From: Bombella apis
Lineage (GTDB): Bacteria; Pseudomonadota; Alphaproteobacteria; Acetobacterales; Acetobacteraceae
DNA: 64,000 nt
Assembly (NCBI RefSeq): GCF_018221685.1
Contig: NZ_JAGJTM010000003.1
Span: 186,001-250,000, forward strand
Direction: 5' to 3'
Positions 7,113 to 16,349 of this stretch are shown piece after piece. Numbering within the stretch: position 1 is the stretch's first letter; every line of letters starts with the position of its first letter. The notes below the pieces were generated by a model. The model was not told the DNA's origin, made no database searches, and worked only from the letters and a program-made list of their open reading frames with translations. The translations under genes were made by a program, and so were the position numbers.

Positions 7113-8615
7113 ATGAACAAGGCGCGCCGCAAGACCCTCTCCCAGATACAGTCCGCTGGTGGACAGCATAACTTCAAGCGCAGCCTTGGCGCCACGCAGC
7201 TCCTGCTCATGGGCGTGGGGACCGCCATTGGAGCGGGCGTGTACGTCATCACAGGGACGGCGGCAGCAGAATATGCCGGGCCTTCCGTCCTTCTCTCTTT
7301 CCTGATTGCCGCTGCGGCGTGCCTGTTCACGGCACTCTGTTATGGGGAGCTGGCCTCCACCTTCCCTGTCTCCGGGTCAGCCTATGCTTATGCCTATCTC
7401 TCCATGGGCGAGAAAATGGCATGGGTGACCGGCTGGCTGCTCATACTGGAATATGGCATTGCCGGTACCGCCGTGGCGGCCGGCTTTTCGGGCTACCTGA
7501 CATCCCTGCTCAGTGGGTTCGGCATCCATCTTCCGGCTGTCATTTCCCAGACAACCTTTCAGTCCATCCCTCATTCAAGTACCGGCCTGCTGGCCTTTCA
7601 TCCCAGCTTCAACCTGATCGGCCTGGTTGTCATGCTGTTCATCAGCCTGGTCCTGACCCGTGGGATTGAGGTCGCAGCACGGTTCAACACGGCCTTCGTC
7701 AGCATCAAGATCGGCGTGCTGGCACTGTTTGTCGGGGTTGGCCTGTTCTATCTCCATCCTGCCTACTGGCACCCATTCATCCCGCCTTCGGAAGGGAATT
7801 TCCATTTCGGCGTGGCTGGCATCTTCCGGGCTGCCTCGATCATCTTCTTTGCCTATGGTGGTTTCGAAACCGTCTCCACCGCAGCGGCAGAAGCCCGCAA
7901 CCCCACCAGGGATGTGCCCATAGGCATCATCGGCAGTCTCATCATCTGTACGTTGGTTTATGTCACCGTGGCGGCCGTACTGCTGGGCATTGCGCCCTAT
8001 CAGATGCTGGATGTGCCAGACCCTCTGGCCATCGCAACGGGCCTCATGAATCAGCCGTGGATGGCCTTTCTCATCAATGCAGGGGCCACGGTCGGGCTGT
8101 TCTCCGTTCTTATCGGTCTGCTTTATGCAATTTCCCGCATGGTCCACGCCATCAGCCATGACGGACTTCTACCGGGCATCTTCAGCGTCGTGCATCCACG
8201 CTTCAGGACACCATGGCTGGCCACGCTGCTGCTGGGCCTCATCCTGGGGCTGATGAGCGCCACCATGCCCATCGCACTGCTGGGGGATCTGCTCTGCATT
8301 GGCACCACACTGGCCTTCAGCATCGTCTGCTTCACTGTCATCTGGCAACGCAACAGGGCACCGGAGACACACCGGCCCTTCCAGGTGCCACTCGGAGGAA
8401 TCCGCATCCGGGGGATCTGGCTGGGCATCACGCCCATGCTGGGCATTTTCTTCTGTCTCTGCATGATTGTTCCCCTGGGGCTGAACATACTGCACGTCAC
8501 CCTGCAGGGTAACATCATCCCGCTGGCCTTCTTCATCCTCTATACAGGGCTGGGTTTTGCGACCTATCTGTTCTATGGACGGCATAACTCGACCATGAAG
8601 CAGCCTCCATCCTGA
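7113..8615 (+). CDS. APC-superfamily amino acid permease (CAT-like), copy 1
   Basis: A 500-residue inner-membrane transporter with about 12 hydrophobic helices. The first helix carries LLLMGVGTAIGAGVYVITG, the GxGxxIGxGxY substrate-binding turn of the amino acid-polyamine-organocation superfamily. The sixth carries FFAYGGFETVSTAAAEARNP, the conserved F/Y-GFE motif. This arrangement suggests the cationic amino acid transporter branch, but the substrate cannot be read. A close paralogue follows 114 bases downstream. The start at 7113 has no obvious ribosome site and may depend on the short frames upstream. Confidence 0.9.
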   Translation: MNKARRKTLSQIQSAGGQHNFKRSLGATQLLLMGVGTAIGAGVYVITGTAAAEYAGPSVLLSFLIAAAACLFTALCYGELASTFPVSGSAYAYAYLSMGEKMAWVTGWLLILEYGIAGTAVAAGFSGYLTSLLSGFGIHLPAVISQTTFQSIPHSSTGLLAFHPSFNLIGLVVMLFISLVLTRGIEVAARFNTAFVSIKIGVLALFVGVGLFYLHPAYWHPFIPPSEGNFHFGVAGIFRAASIIFFAYGGFETVSTAAAEARNPTRDVPIGIIGSLIICTLVYVTVAAVLLGIAPYQMLDVPDPLAIATGLMNQPWMAFLINAGATVGLFSVLIGLLYAISRMVHAISHDGLLPGIFSVVHPRFRTPWLATLLLGLILGLMSATMPIALLGDLLCIGTTLAFSIVCFTVIWQRNRAPETHRPFQVPLGGIRIRGIWLGITPMLGIFFCLCMIVPLGLNILHVTLQGNIIPLAFFILYTGLGFATYLFYGRHNSTMKQPPS

Positions 8616-8632
8616 AGGGCGAAGGCTGCTGC

Positions 8633-8737
8633 ATGGTTTCCATTTCCGATTACGAGGCGAGGATGGCCGCAGGGGCAACCTGCCCATCCATCAAGTCCGC
8701 TGTCTATTTCTGGATGATCCACCCTCTTTATGCGTAA
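8633..8737 (+). CDS. possible 34-codon ORF overlapping the second permease start
   Basis: ATG at 8633, with GAAGG seven bases upstream, opens a frame of 34 codons that ends at TAA 8735-8737, overlapping the ATG (8730) of the second permease. I recognise no family in the product. It might couple translation between the two permeases or be chance. Confidence 0.2.
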   Translation: MVSISDYEARMAAGATCPSIKSAVYFWMIHPLYA

Positions 8738-10271
8738 ACGTTCCTCCTCCTCCGCCAGGCGTCGTGATCCACGGCGCAAGACCATGAGCCAGATCACGGC
8801 AGAAAATGATTCCGTCACGCTCAAAAGAAGTCTGACAGCCACGCAGCTTCTGCTCATGGGGGTCGGAACGACCGTTGGGGCGGGCGTCTATGTCATGACG
8901 GGTACGGCGGCGGCTGAATATGCCGGACCTGCCGTGCTGCTCTCCTTCCTTGTAGCGGCGGCAGCCTGTCTCTTCACGGCTTTCTGTTATGGGGAGCTCT
9001 CTTCCACCTTCCCGGTATCCGGCTCCTCCTACTCCTATGCCTACATCTCCATGGGAGAACGGGCAGCATGGAATGTCAGCTGGCTGATGCTGCTTGAATA
9101 CGGCATATCCTGCACCGCTGTAGCGGCTGGTCTTTCGGGCTACATGAACTCCCTGCTGGGCATTTTCAACATCCATCTGCCAGTCTGGCTGACACAGACA
9201 AGCCTTCAGCCGGTGCCCGGCTCCGAAGGAACAGCGCTGACAGCCGGATTCCGGCTGGACCTGATCGGCTTCATCTCCGTGTTGCTGGTAACCGCCCTGC
9301 TGGCCCGTGGTGTTGAAGAATCCGCCCGCTTCAACTCTCTCGTTGTCGCCCTGAAAATTGGTGTCCTGTTCCTCTTCCTCATCATCGGTGTCAGTTACAT
9401 CACCCCGGCCAACTGGTTCCCCTTCATTCCACCGGCTCAGGCCCATTTCCACTTTGGTGTGGCTGGCATCTTCCGGGCAGCCTCCATCATATTCTTTGCC
9501 TATGGAGGGTTCGAAGCCGTTTCCACTGCTTCATCAGAGGCCCGCAATCCAACACGTGACATTCCCATCGGCATCATTGGCAGCCTGCTGATCTGCACGC
9601 TGATCTATGTTGCCGTAGCAGCCGTACTGCTGGGAATCGTGCCCTACAGCAAGCTGAATGTGGCTGACCCCCTGGCCGTTGCCACACAGGCCATGGGCAA
9701 ACCGTGGCTGGCCCTGCTGGTGAATGGCGGCGCCACCATCGGCCTTTCCTCCGTCCTGCTGGGCCTGATGTATGGTCAGTCCCGCATCCTGCTGACCACC
9801 GGGCGGGACGGGCTCATCCCGTCCGTCTTTAGCAGGATCCACAAGCGCTACCGCACACCAGCCCGTGGGACATTCATCATGGGGACCATCATTGCCCTGA
9901 TGACAGCCACCCTGCCCATCGACATCATCAGCGATCTCGTTTCCCTCGGGACAGCACTGGCCTTCGCCATGGTCTGCTTTACGGTCATCTGGCAGCGCAA
10001 TTATGCTGCCGATACCCGGCGCCCCTTCAGCGTGCCACTGGGAGGAATCCGTATCCGGGGATTCTGGATTGGCCTTACGCCTGTTCTGGGGATCATTTTC
10101 TGCCTGATCATGATCCTGCCACTGATCTTCAACATGATCCACGCCCTGCTGGGCGGCAATCCTGTTCCCGTCATTCTGCTGGTCACCTACTTCCTGATCG
10201 GTGCGCTGACCTATCGCTTCTACGGGTATCACAACTCCCGCATGGCCAATCCGTCAGCCTCAGCAGAATAA
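8730..10271 (+). CDS. APC-superfamily amino acid permease (CAT-like), copy 2
   Basis: A 513-residue paralogue of the preceding gene, collinear over the whole length. The first-helix motif is LLLMGVGTTVGAGVYVMTG and the sixth-helix motif FFAYGGFEAVSTASSEARNP. The block FHFGVAGIFRAASIIFFAYG is shared exactly with copy 1. The N-terminus is longer and very basic (RKRSSSSARRRDPRRKT). The starts differ but align at the RRKTxSQI segment; ATG at 8784 is an alternative. Divergence is concentrated in the loops and in helices 4-5, suggesting a different substrate range after duplication. A strong inverted repeat lies just after the stop. Confidence 0.9.
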   Translation: MRKRSSSSARRRDPRRKTMSQITAENDSVTLKRSLTATQLLLMGVGTTVGAGVYVMTGTAAAEYAGPAVLLSFLVAAAACLFTAFCYGELSSTFPVSGSSYSYAYISMGERAAWNVSWLMLLEYGISCTAVAAGLSGYMNSLLGIFNIHLPVWLTQTSLQPVPGSEGTALTAGFRLDLIGFISVLLVTALLARGVEESARFNSLVVALKIGVLFLFLIIGVSYITPANWFPFIPPAQAHFHFGVAGIFRAASIIFFAYGGFEAVSTASSEARNPTRDIPIGIIGSLLICTLIYVAVAAVLLGIVPYSKLNVADPLAVATQAMGKPWLALLVNGGATIGLSSVLLGLMYGQSRILLTTGRDGLIPSVFSRIHKRYRTPARGTFIMGTIIALMTATLPIDIISDLVSLGTALAFAMVCFTVIWQRNYAADTRRPFSVPLGGIRIRGFWIGLTPVLGIIFCLIMILPLIFNMIHALLGGNPVPVILLVTYFLIGALTYRFYGYHNSRMANPSASAE

Positions 10272-10276
10272 TACCG

Positions 10277-10313
10277 CCCCCATCAGTCCTGACTTGCCCG
10301 AGACTGATGGGGG
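10277..10313. terminator. 12-bp perfect inverted repeat, bidirectional terminator
   Basis: CCCCCATCAGTC at 10277-10288 and GACTGATGGGGG at 10302-10313 are exact complements with a 13-base loop. It lies between the convergent permease and mscS stops. No T-run follows, but the position and stem strength fit a terminator for both. Confidence 0.65.
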
Positions 10314-10329
10314 ACCCTCCTTCGCCACA

Positions 10330-11535
10330 CTATCTGCGCCCATCGGCCCGGCTACCGGGCCCCATGTAACTGCCCGGTGGCGGGCGATGTACTGGAGGAG
10401 ACAAAAGGGTATCCGGGTCTGTCACATCCAGTTTCGCCCCTGTTTCCGGCGAAACGAACGCCACACGCCGCCGTGGCAGCGCCTGCGGGAACTCCGCCCG
10501 GATGCGGGCAATGGCTTTTTCCCGAATGTCACAACGCAGATCCCAGCTCTGCATGGCATTGCGGGCACTGGCAATGACACGGACCGACATGGCCTGATCT
10601 GTGCAGTCCGACACCTGGGCATCGAACACCTTGCCATCCCAGAGCGGGCAGCTTCGCACGATCTCCCTCAGCATATCCCGGATTTCATCCATTGGGGCAT
10701 CATAATCAAGCCAGAGAAACACGACGCCGGTTATGGCGGCCGAGTTGTGCGTCCAATTTTCAAAGCGATTTTCAAGAAAATAAGAAATGGGCACGATATG
10801 GCGTCGCCAGTCCCAGACACGCAGCACGACATACGTTGCCGTGATTTCCTCCACCCAACACCAGTCACCATTGATGACGACCAGATCCTCCATCCGGATG
10901 GGCTGGGTGATGGCGATCTGCACCCCCGCTATCAGGTTCGTCAGAAGTCCCCGCGCCGAGAGACCGACAATCAGCGAGGCCGCTCCAGCAGAAGCAAAAA
11001 GGGACACACCATACTGTTTGACAGACGGAAAAAGCATCAGGGCCGAAGCAACCGTCACAAGGCCAATGAGAATCTCTCCAAGCCGCCGCAGCACCTTGAT
11101 CTGTGTCTGATGAGCACGGGCCATGATGTCATCCGCATAATCCAACCGTGCCAGACGATTCAGATATGCCTCTGACATCAGGCGGAACATGCTGATGAGA
11201 GAAAAGCCGAAAACCAGAATCAGCAGAAAGAAAAAGAACAGCCTGAGATTCTGCTCCTCCTCATATGAAAAGCCCGTGGCCGCTGGCAGCGCTGCCAGAA
11301 GGACCAGCAATGTAACCATGACCTGCATGGGCCGACGCAACACGCTGACGGTGTTGCGGATCATCGCCCCGCTGCGTGTACCAGGAATACGCAGGATCAG
11401 CGCACTCGCCCCGTGTCCGGCATAAAACGCTGTCAGACCAACGATCACGAGCATCAGGATCGATACGATCGCAGGTGGCAACCAGGAAAGCGCATTGCTG
11501 AACGCAAAGAGGATGTTTGTGAAATGCTGGGACAA
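10330..11535 (-). CDS. mechanosensitive ion channel, MscS family
   Basis: A 401-residue membrane protein predicted to open under membrane tension and release solutes in osmotic downshock. Four or five hydrophobic helices precede the pore helix SLFASAGAASLIVGLSARGL, which is the glycine/alanine-rich TM3 of MscS. After it come the MscS beta domain (EDLVVINGDWCWVEEITATYV) and the RRHIVPISYF segment. The C-terminus is proline-rich. The first start is TTG at 11535, with AGAGGG about nine bases upstream; no ATG precedes the first helix, so TTG is probably used. It is convergent with the permeases. Confidence 0.88.
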   Translation of the reverse strand: MSQHFTNILFAFSNALSWLPPAIVSILMLVIVGLTAFYAGHGASALILRIPGTRSGAMIRNTVSVLRRPMQVMVTLLVLLAALPAATGFSYEEEQNLRLFFFFLLILVFGFSLISMFRLMSEAYLNRLARLDYADDIMARAHQTQIKVLRRLGEILIGLVTVASALMLFPSVKQYGVSLFASAGAASLIVGLSARGLLTNLIAGVQIAITQPIRMEDLVVINGDWCWVEEITATYVVLRVWDWRRHIVPISYFLENRFENWTHNSAAITGVVFLWLDYDAPMDEIRDMLREIVRSCPLWDGKVFDAQVSDCTDQAMSVRVIASARNAMQSWDLRCDIREKAIARIRAEFPQALPRRRVAFVSPETGAKLDVTDPDTLLSPPVHRPPPGSYMGPGSRADGRR

Positions 11536-11648
11536 AAGGAAAAGCCCTCTGACTGAAGGTGTAACAGGCTGTCAGCGAAAAATGACAGCCTCGCCTCAGG
11601 AAGTGAATAGAAAAGAACAAAAAAACATGATGATAGCCCACCTCCCTG

Positions 11649-11677
11649 TTGACTTCCTCATCTGCCTGCCATAAAAG
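11649..11677 (+). promoter_or_regulatory. promoter of tRNA-Met
   Basis: TTGACT (11649-11654) and TAAAAG (11672-11677) are 17 bases apart, a good sigma-70 match. The predicted start point is near 11684, about 34 bases before the tRNA. Confidence 0.65.
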
Positions 11678-11717
11678 CACCTTCATCGGAAGGCAGATGC
11701 CTCCTGAAGGACATGAT

Positions 11718-11792
11718 GGCGGCGTAGCTCAGCGGTAGAGCAGGGGAATCATAATCCCTTGGTCGGCGGTTCAAATCCGTCCGCCGCTACCA
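11718..11792 (+). tRNA. tRNA-Met (CAT), elongator
   Basis: A 75-base cloverleaf folds completely: acceptor GGCGGCG/CGCCGCT, D stem GCTC/GAGC, anticodon stem GGGGA/TCCCT around loop ATCATAA (anticodon CAT), T stem GGCGG/CCGTC around TTCAAAT, discriminator A and encoded CCA. The G1-U72 pair and lack of three G-C pairs at the base of the anticodon stem argue against an initiator tRNA. The sequence resembles alphaproteobacterial elongator tRNA-Met rather than the lysidine-modified tRNA-Ile. Confidence 0.95.
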
Positions 11793-11902
11793 TCTTCCCT
11801 TCTCCCATCCCCTGAAAATTTGCTGAATGAGCCGTTGCGGATGCCGTGCATCTGGTGCTGGCAGGTATCTTCCCCATAATTTCAGAACACTGACAGCCTC
11901 AT

Positions 11903-11934
11903 AAAAAGAAAGCAGGTTGACCTGAGCCAACCCG
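11903..11934 (-). terminator. rho-independent terminator of the DUF4167 gene
   Basis: On the minus strand GGGTTG (11933-11928) pairs with CAACCTG (11919-11913) and is followed by CTTTCTTTTT. It lies 36 bases after the stop of the DUF4167 gene. Confidence 0.65.
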
Positions 11935-11969
11935 CCCTCTCTTGGTGCCGTACGGTCGGGAAAGTGGCC

Positions 11970-12428
11970 TCAGTCCTCGCTGTCCTGCTCGGCCTCTTCA
12001 TCACGCTTTTCAGCACGACGACGACGCTCGGACGGACGACGCTCACTCGCCGGGGCCGGAGCTGCCGCCTCGTCCTCATGCTCCTGACGTTCCCGGCGCT
12101 CCTGACGTGTCTGCTCATAATTGCGCTGCCGTTCGGCACGCTCCTGCTGGGCCGCCTGAGCTGCCTGATTCATGGCATTGAGCATACGGAAATAATGCTC
12201 GGCATGCTGGAAATAGGCTTCCGCCTGCACCCGGTCCCCGGTACCGGTGGCATCACGACCCAGCTGAAGATATTTTTCGAACAGCTGCTGGGCAGTGCCA
12301 CGAATGCGCAGATCAGGCCCGTTGCTCTCAAAAACATGGTTCCGGTTCAGAGGAATCTGACCATTATTGCCACGGGATGCTCCTCCACCGCCGCCTGAAC
12401 GATGATGACGGTTCCTCATTCGCTTCAT
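11970..12428 (-). CDS. DUF4167 domain protein
   Basis: A 152-residue, highly charged protein. The N-terminal RNRHHRSGGGGG stretch is basic and glycine-rich. The conserved core is VFESNGPDLRIRGTAQQLFE followed by KYLQLGRDA and AEAYFQHAEHYFRML (about residues 32-84), the DUF4167 signature. The C-terminal half is a glutamine, arginine and glutamate-rich probable coiled coil ending in an acidic tail. This family is restricted to alphaproteobacteria and usually lies beside prmC, as here. The basic start and the context of translation genes suggest RNA or ribosome association, but that is inference. Confidence 0.85.
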   Translation of the reverse strand: MKRMRNRHHRSGGGGGASRGNNGQIPLNRNHVFESNGPDLRIRGTAQQLFEKYLQLGRDATGTGDRVQAEAYFQHAEHYFRMLNAMNQAAQAAQQERAERQRNYEQTRQERRERQEHEDEAAAPAPASERRPSERRRRAEKRDEEAEQDSED

Positions 12429-12628
12429 ATTTTCAAACCTGCAATCTTGTCACAATGGCGCCTTCAGCAGCCAATCTGCCGTTTCTTCCCATATTGTCCG
12501 AAGAAACATCACTCCCAGAGGAAACGACACTTTACCGCCTGACCGACAGCCATCACCGTAACGCTGTCCATCCCCTGTATCTTCCTGCGGCAATCTATCA
12601 GGCATCAGCCCATAAGCCAACTGCTTTC

Positions 12629-13468
12629 CTAAGAAAAGGCAAGCACCAGGGCACGCTCCACACCTCCCAGGTCCTTCCGGCACTCCAGCACCGCAAGTCC
12701 TTCCGCCTCGGCCAGTTCTGTGACAGCATCTGCCTGTCCCATCCCCAGCTCCAGCACGGCACACCCGTTCGGCATAAGCAGATGTGGCAGGCTCCGGCAC
12801 AGGATGCGATAGGCCACCAAGCCATCATCTCCCCCATCCAGAGCCCGATGCGGTTCATATGCCGCAACATCAGGCATCAGATGGGCCATGTCCGCATGTT
12901 CAATATAGGGAGGATTGGACAACACGACATCAAAACGCCCTCCCACCGCAGCAGCCCAGTCTCCCGCCATAAAAGCCACCCGGTCCGACAAGCCATTGCG
13001 GCCTGCATTCCGTCGGGCAAGGGCGGCGGCGGCGGGAGCAATATCCACACCCAACCCCCAGGCTCGTGGATATTCACTCAGAGCAGACAGAAGCAGGCAG
13101 CCTGTGCCCGTTCCAAGGTCCAGAATGGATCTGACAGACTGACGATCCGGCTTATGGTCCAGCAGCGCTTCCAGCAGGGTCTCACTATCGCCCCGGGGGA
13201 TCAATGTCTCCGGTGAGACGTGAAAATCCAGTGTCCAGAAGCCCTGCTCCCCGGTAATGAAGGCAACCGGCTCCCGCTGGCTGCGGCGCTGAATGGCACG
13301 CTGGAAGCGGTCCACACCCTCGGCCGGAATCTCGTCATGCTGCATCAGCTCCATCCGGGTCCACCCGCAGGCCCAGCAGAGCAGCAAGCGAGCCTCGAAT
13401 GCTGCCTCTTCAATCCCGGCCTGAAAAAGCCTCTCCCCGGCCTGCTGCAAAAGGTCTATTTTACGCAT
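12629..13468 (-). CDS. prmC: peptide chain release factor N5-glutamine methyltransferase
   Basis: Methylates the glutamine of the GGQ motif in RF1 and RF2 using S-adenosylmethionine. The product has about 279 residues. ILDLGTGTGCLLLSAL is the SAM-binding motif I and DVVLSNPPYIEHADM contains the NPPY catalytic motif that hydrogen-bonds the substrate glutamine. The N-terminal helical domain (LLQQAGERLFQAGIEEAAFE) is the usual release-factor-binding part. I chose ATG 13468, with AGGGA nine bases upstream; ATG 13477 is an alternative. Its substrate gene prfA lies nearby on the same strand, separated by a small plus-strand gene. Confidence 0.93.
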   Translation of the reverse strand: MRKIDLLQQAGERLFQAGIEEAAFEARLLLCWACGWTRMELMQHDEIPAEGVDRFQRAIQRRSQREPVAFITGEQGFWTLDFHVSPETLIPRGDSETLLEALLDHKPDRQSVRSILDLGTGTGCLLLSALSEYPRAWGLGVDIAPAAAALARRNAGRNGLSDRVAFMAGDWAAAVGGRFDVVLSNPPYIEHADMAHLMPDVAAYEPHRALDGGDDGLVAYRILCRSLPHLLMPNGCAVLELGMGQADAVTELAEAEGLAVLECRKDLGGVERALVLAFS

Positions 13469-13518
13469 GAATTTCATTCCCTGACCTGTCGCCTCCCATC
13501 ATCCAGGAAAACCAGACG

Positions 13519-14007
13519 ATGACCATAGCCCGTTTCCTGCGCTCCCTGCCTGTTTCACTCTGCCTCGGCATCCTGATGCTGCCAGCCGCAAAGGGTGAAA
13601 CTGTCGGGCCCATGCCGGATGGACCAACGGGGGGCAGTTTCACCGTTCATGACGGACGTGCGCCCGATGAGGTGTCAGAGTCGACACGCCTCTATCTCAA
13701 TGGTCATCTGGCAGCGACATTCCACCTTGACCTCGCCCATGCTGATGATAGTGCCGTGATCCCTCTGCCTCTGGGCCGTGTTGATATTCCCTATACTCTT
13801 TGCGGCACCGTTACCGTCATGCATGATGGCAAGGCCGAAACACGGGACGTGAGTGGAGATGGTGTCCTCCATAATCCGGACGGCCATTATTTCGAAGCCG
13901 TGGGTAGCGAAAATTTCCGAGATTTCTTCCTGATGGATGAAAACGATCCGGCTGCTACCGATCACCACAACGGCAACTCCTCCCGCTGCCTCTCCTCCAA
14001 CAGCTGA
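13519..14007 (+). CDS. secreted protein of unknown function
   Basis: A 162-residue protein with a clear Sec signal peptide (FLRSLPVSLCLGILMLPAAKG), probably cleaved after about residue 26. The mature part has SFTVHDGRAPDE, LYLNGHLAATFHLD and VTVMHDGKAET segments that look like short beta strands, and ends in an Asp/His/Ser-rich tail. AGGAAAACC lies upstream of the ATG. I recognise no family. It is inserted between prmC and prfA on the opposite strand, with only 50 bases to the prmC start, so the two share a divergent promoter region. Confidence 0.65.
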   Translation: MTIARFLRSLPVSLCLGILMLPAAKGETVGPMPDGPTGGSFTVHDGRAPDEVSESTRLYLNGHLAATFHLDLAHADDSAVIPLPLGRVDIPYTLCGTVTVMHDGKAETRDVSGDGVLHNPDGHYFEAVGSENFRDFFLMDENDPAATDHHNGNSSRCLSSNS

Positions 14008-14028
14008 TCACCCTGCCCAGGGGACTTG

Positions 14029-15102
14029 TCAGGAACTGCCGATTTCCGCCGCCAGCAGGGCCATCTGCTCATGGTGGGTCAGGGCGCTGACAATCTCGTC
14101 AAACTCGCCACCCATGACCTGATCAATCTTGTACAGAGTAAGATTGATGCGGTGATCCGTCACCCGCCCCTGGGGGAAGTTGTAGGTTCTTATCCGTTCA
14201 GACCGGTCTCCTGTACCAACCTGGGATCTACGGTCGGCCGCCCTGCTGTCATGCGCCTTCTGCCGTTCCGCCTCATACAGGCGGGCCCGCAGAATCTGCA
14301 TGGCCTTGGCCTTGTTGCGGTGCTGACTTTTTTCTTCCTGCATGGCCACGACAACACCTGTCGGCAGATGCGTGATACGGACAGCACTCTCCGTCTTGTT
14401 CACATGCTGTCCCCCTGCACCGGAGGCCCGGAACACATCAATCCGCAGGTCTTCTTCATTCACCTGCACATCAACCTCTTCCGCTTCCGGCAGCACAGCA
14501 ACGGTAACGGTAGATGTATGGATGCGTCCCTGGCTTTCTGTCGCCGGGACACGCTGGACACGATGCACGCCGGACTCATATTTGAAACGGGCAAACACGC
14601 CTCGCCCTGTAATGGTGGCCATGCCTTCCCGGATGCCAGAAAGCTCACTTTCCGTCAGGGACATGACCTCGAAACGCCAGCCATTGCTCTCGGCAAACCG
14701 ACGATAGGCCTCGAAGAGTTCTGCCGCAAACAGCGCTGCTTCATCCCCACCGGCAGCGGGGCGGACCTCCAGAATGGCGCTCCGTTCATCAACATCATCC
14801 CGAGGCAGAAGCGCCAGCTGCATGGCCTGCTCCAGAGCGGGCATCACGGCCTCGACCTCTTCCAGCTCAAGCTGGGCAAGCTCCTTCATCTCCGGGTCCT
14901 GCACCAGAGCCTGCGCCTCTTTCTGACGCTTCTGAGCAGCCTGCCACGCCCGGATGGCTGCCACAGGTTTTTCCATGGCAGCATAGTCCCGGGAAAGACG
15001 GACAAACTCGTCTCCACTGGCCTCACCAGAGGCCATCATTGCCTGCATTTCCTCAAAGCGGGCAATGATCTGCTCCAGCTTATGCTCCATAGCCGCACTC
15101 AT
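14029..15102 (-). CDS. prfA: peptide chain release factor 1
   Basis: Terminates translation at UAA and UAG. The 357-residue protein contains the catalytic GGQ loop in [19 protein letters not shown] and the PAT stop-codon recognition tripeptide in [18 protein letters not shown] is the RF1-specific form. The N-terminal coiled coil and the C-terminal [18 protein letters not shown] segment are complete. It overlaps the hisS stop by four bases (ATGA). Its modifying enzyme PrmC is encoded 0.5 kb downstream. Confidence 0.97.
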   Translation of the reverse strand: MSAAMEHKLEQIIARFEEMQAMMASGEASGDEFVRLSRDYAAMEKPVAAIRAWQAAQKRQKEAQALVQDPEMKELAQLELEEVEAVMPALEQAMQLALLPRDDVDERSAILEVRPAAGGDEAALFAAELFEAYRRFAESNGWRFEVMSLTESELSGIREGMATITGRGVFARFKYESGVHRVQRVPATESQGRIHTSTVTVAVLPEAEEVDVQVNEEDLRIDVFRASGAGGQHVNKTESAVRITHLPTGVVVAMQEEKSQHRNKAKAMQILRARLYEAERQKAHDSRAADRRSQVGTGDRSERIRTYNFPQGRVTDHRINLTLYKIDQVMGGEFDEIVSALTHHEQMALLAAEIGSS

Positions 15103-16349
15103 GAGGCTCGGGCACGCTCCAGAATAACAAGGATGTCCGTCACGGGCACTTCTTCCTGTTCCCGTGATGCCAGATGACGCAGCTGCACGACATCCCGTGC
15201 CAGATCATCATCCCCCAGGAAGAGCGCATGCGTCGCCCCGGACTGCACAACACGGTCCATGCGTTTCTTCATGTTGCCCCGTGTCTCGATCGAGACAGCC
15301 AGACCACCATCCCGCAACGCCCGGGAAATGGAAGCGGCCTTGAGCAGGGCAGCTTCTCCCATCGGCAGGATGGCCACATCACTGACCTCCTCAGCCGGAG
15401 CATCAATCAGAGCGGCGAGACGTTCAACACCAGCGGCCCAGCCGATGCAGGGCACGGCAGGGCCGCCCATTTCTTCAACCAGCCCCTCATACCGGCCACC
15501 GGCCAGAACGGTCCCCTGCGCACCAAGCTTGTCCGTAACAAACTCGAATACGGTATGGCTGTAATAATCCAGCCCACGAACAATTCGGGGATTCTCCACG
15601 AAAGAGACGCCGAAAGCCTTCAGACCAGCCTTCAGCTCCTCCCAGAATGTACGGGATTCCTCATTGAGATAGTCATCAAAAGCTGGTGCATCAGCCAGAA
15701 GGGCCCTGTCCTGCTCTGCCTTGCTGTCCAGAATCCGCAGCGGGTTGATTTCAAGCCGTGACCGGCTGTCCTCGGAAAGGCGATCCTCATGCTGGCGGAA
15801 ATAGGCCACCAGAGCCTCCCGCCATGCCATGCGGCTGGCCTTGTCACCCAGCGTGTTCAGCTCCAGACGCAGATCATCCGCCAGACCAAGCGAGACCAGA
15901 AAGTCCCGGGCCATGGCGATGATCTCGGCATCACGGAAGGCACTTTCCGCACCGATCAGCTCCGCACCGATCTGATGGAACTGACGGAAGCGCCCTTTCT
16001 GCGGCCGTTCATAGCGGAACATTGGGCCCGTATAGAAAATCTTCTGTGGCAGGGCCTGTGTCAGCGCATTGGAAACCAGTGCACGAGCCACACCCGCCGT
16101 TCCCTCCGGACGCAGGGTCAGGCTCTCCCCTCCCCGATCCTCGAACGTATACATTTCCTTGGAAACAACATCCGAGCTTTCCCCCAGAGAGCGGGCAAAA
16201 ACATGGGTGTCCTCAAAAATGGGGGTGGCCCACTGGCTGAAACCATAACGGCGGAAGACCGTCCTGCCCGTACCAACAACATGCTGGTGGCGACGCATCT
16301 CCTCGCCCAGCAGATCCCTCGTCCCCCGTGGCGGCTGAAACCGTGCCAT
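15099..16349 (-). CDS. hisS: histidyl-tRNA synthetase
   Basis: Charges tRNA-His with histidine. The 416-residue class II synthetase shows motif 1 around [15 protein letters not shown], motif 2 in [20 protein letters not shown] and the histidine-specific [15 protein letters not shown]-like segment (here [14 protein letters not shown]). Motif 3 is in [14 protein letters not shown]. The C-terminal anticodon-binding domain is present. The ATG shares its A with the ispG stop (TGATG), and its stop overlaps the prfA start. Confidence 0.96.
   Translation of the reverse strand: MARFQPPRGTRDLLGEEMRRHQHVVGTGRTVFRRYGFSQWATPIFEDTHVFARSLGESSDVVSKEMYTFEDRGGESLTLRPEGTAGVARALVSNALTQALPQKIFYTGPMFRYERPQKGRFRQFHQIGAELIGAESAFRDAEIIAMARDFLVSLGLADDLRLELNTLGDKASRMAWREALVAYFRQHEDRLSEDSRSRLEINPLRILDSKAEQDRALLADAPAFDDYLNEESRTFWEELKAGLKAFGVSFVENPRIVRGLDYYSHTVFEFVTDKLGAQGTVLAGGRYEGLVEEMGGPAVPCIGWAAGVERLAALIDAPAEEVSDVAILPMGEAALLKAASISRALRDGGLAVSIETRGNMKKRMDRVVQSGATHALFLGDDDLARDVVQLRHLASREQEEVPVTDILVILERARAS

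Noticed and set aside
11718-11792. tRNA-Met as the initiator tRNA
   Set aside because: There is no C1-A72 mismatch and no GGG/CCC block in the anticodon stem.
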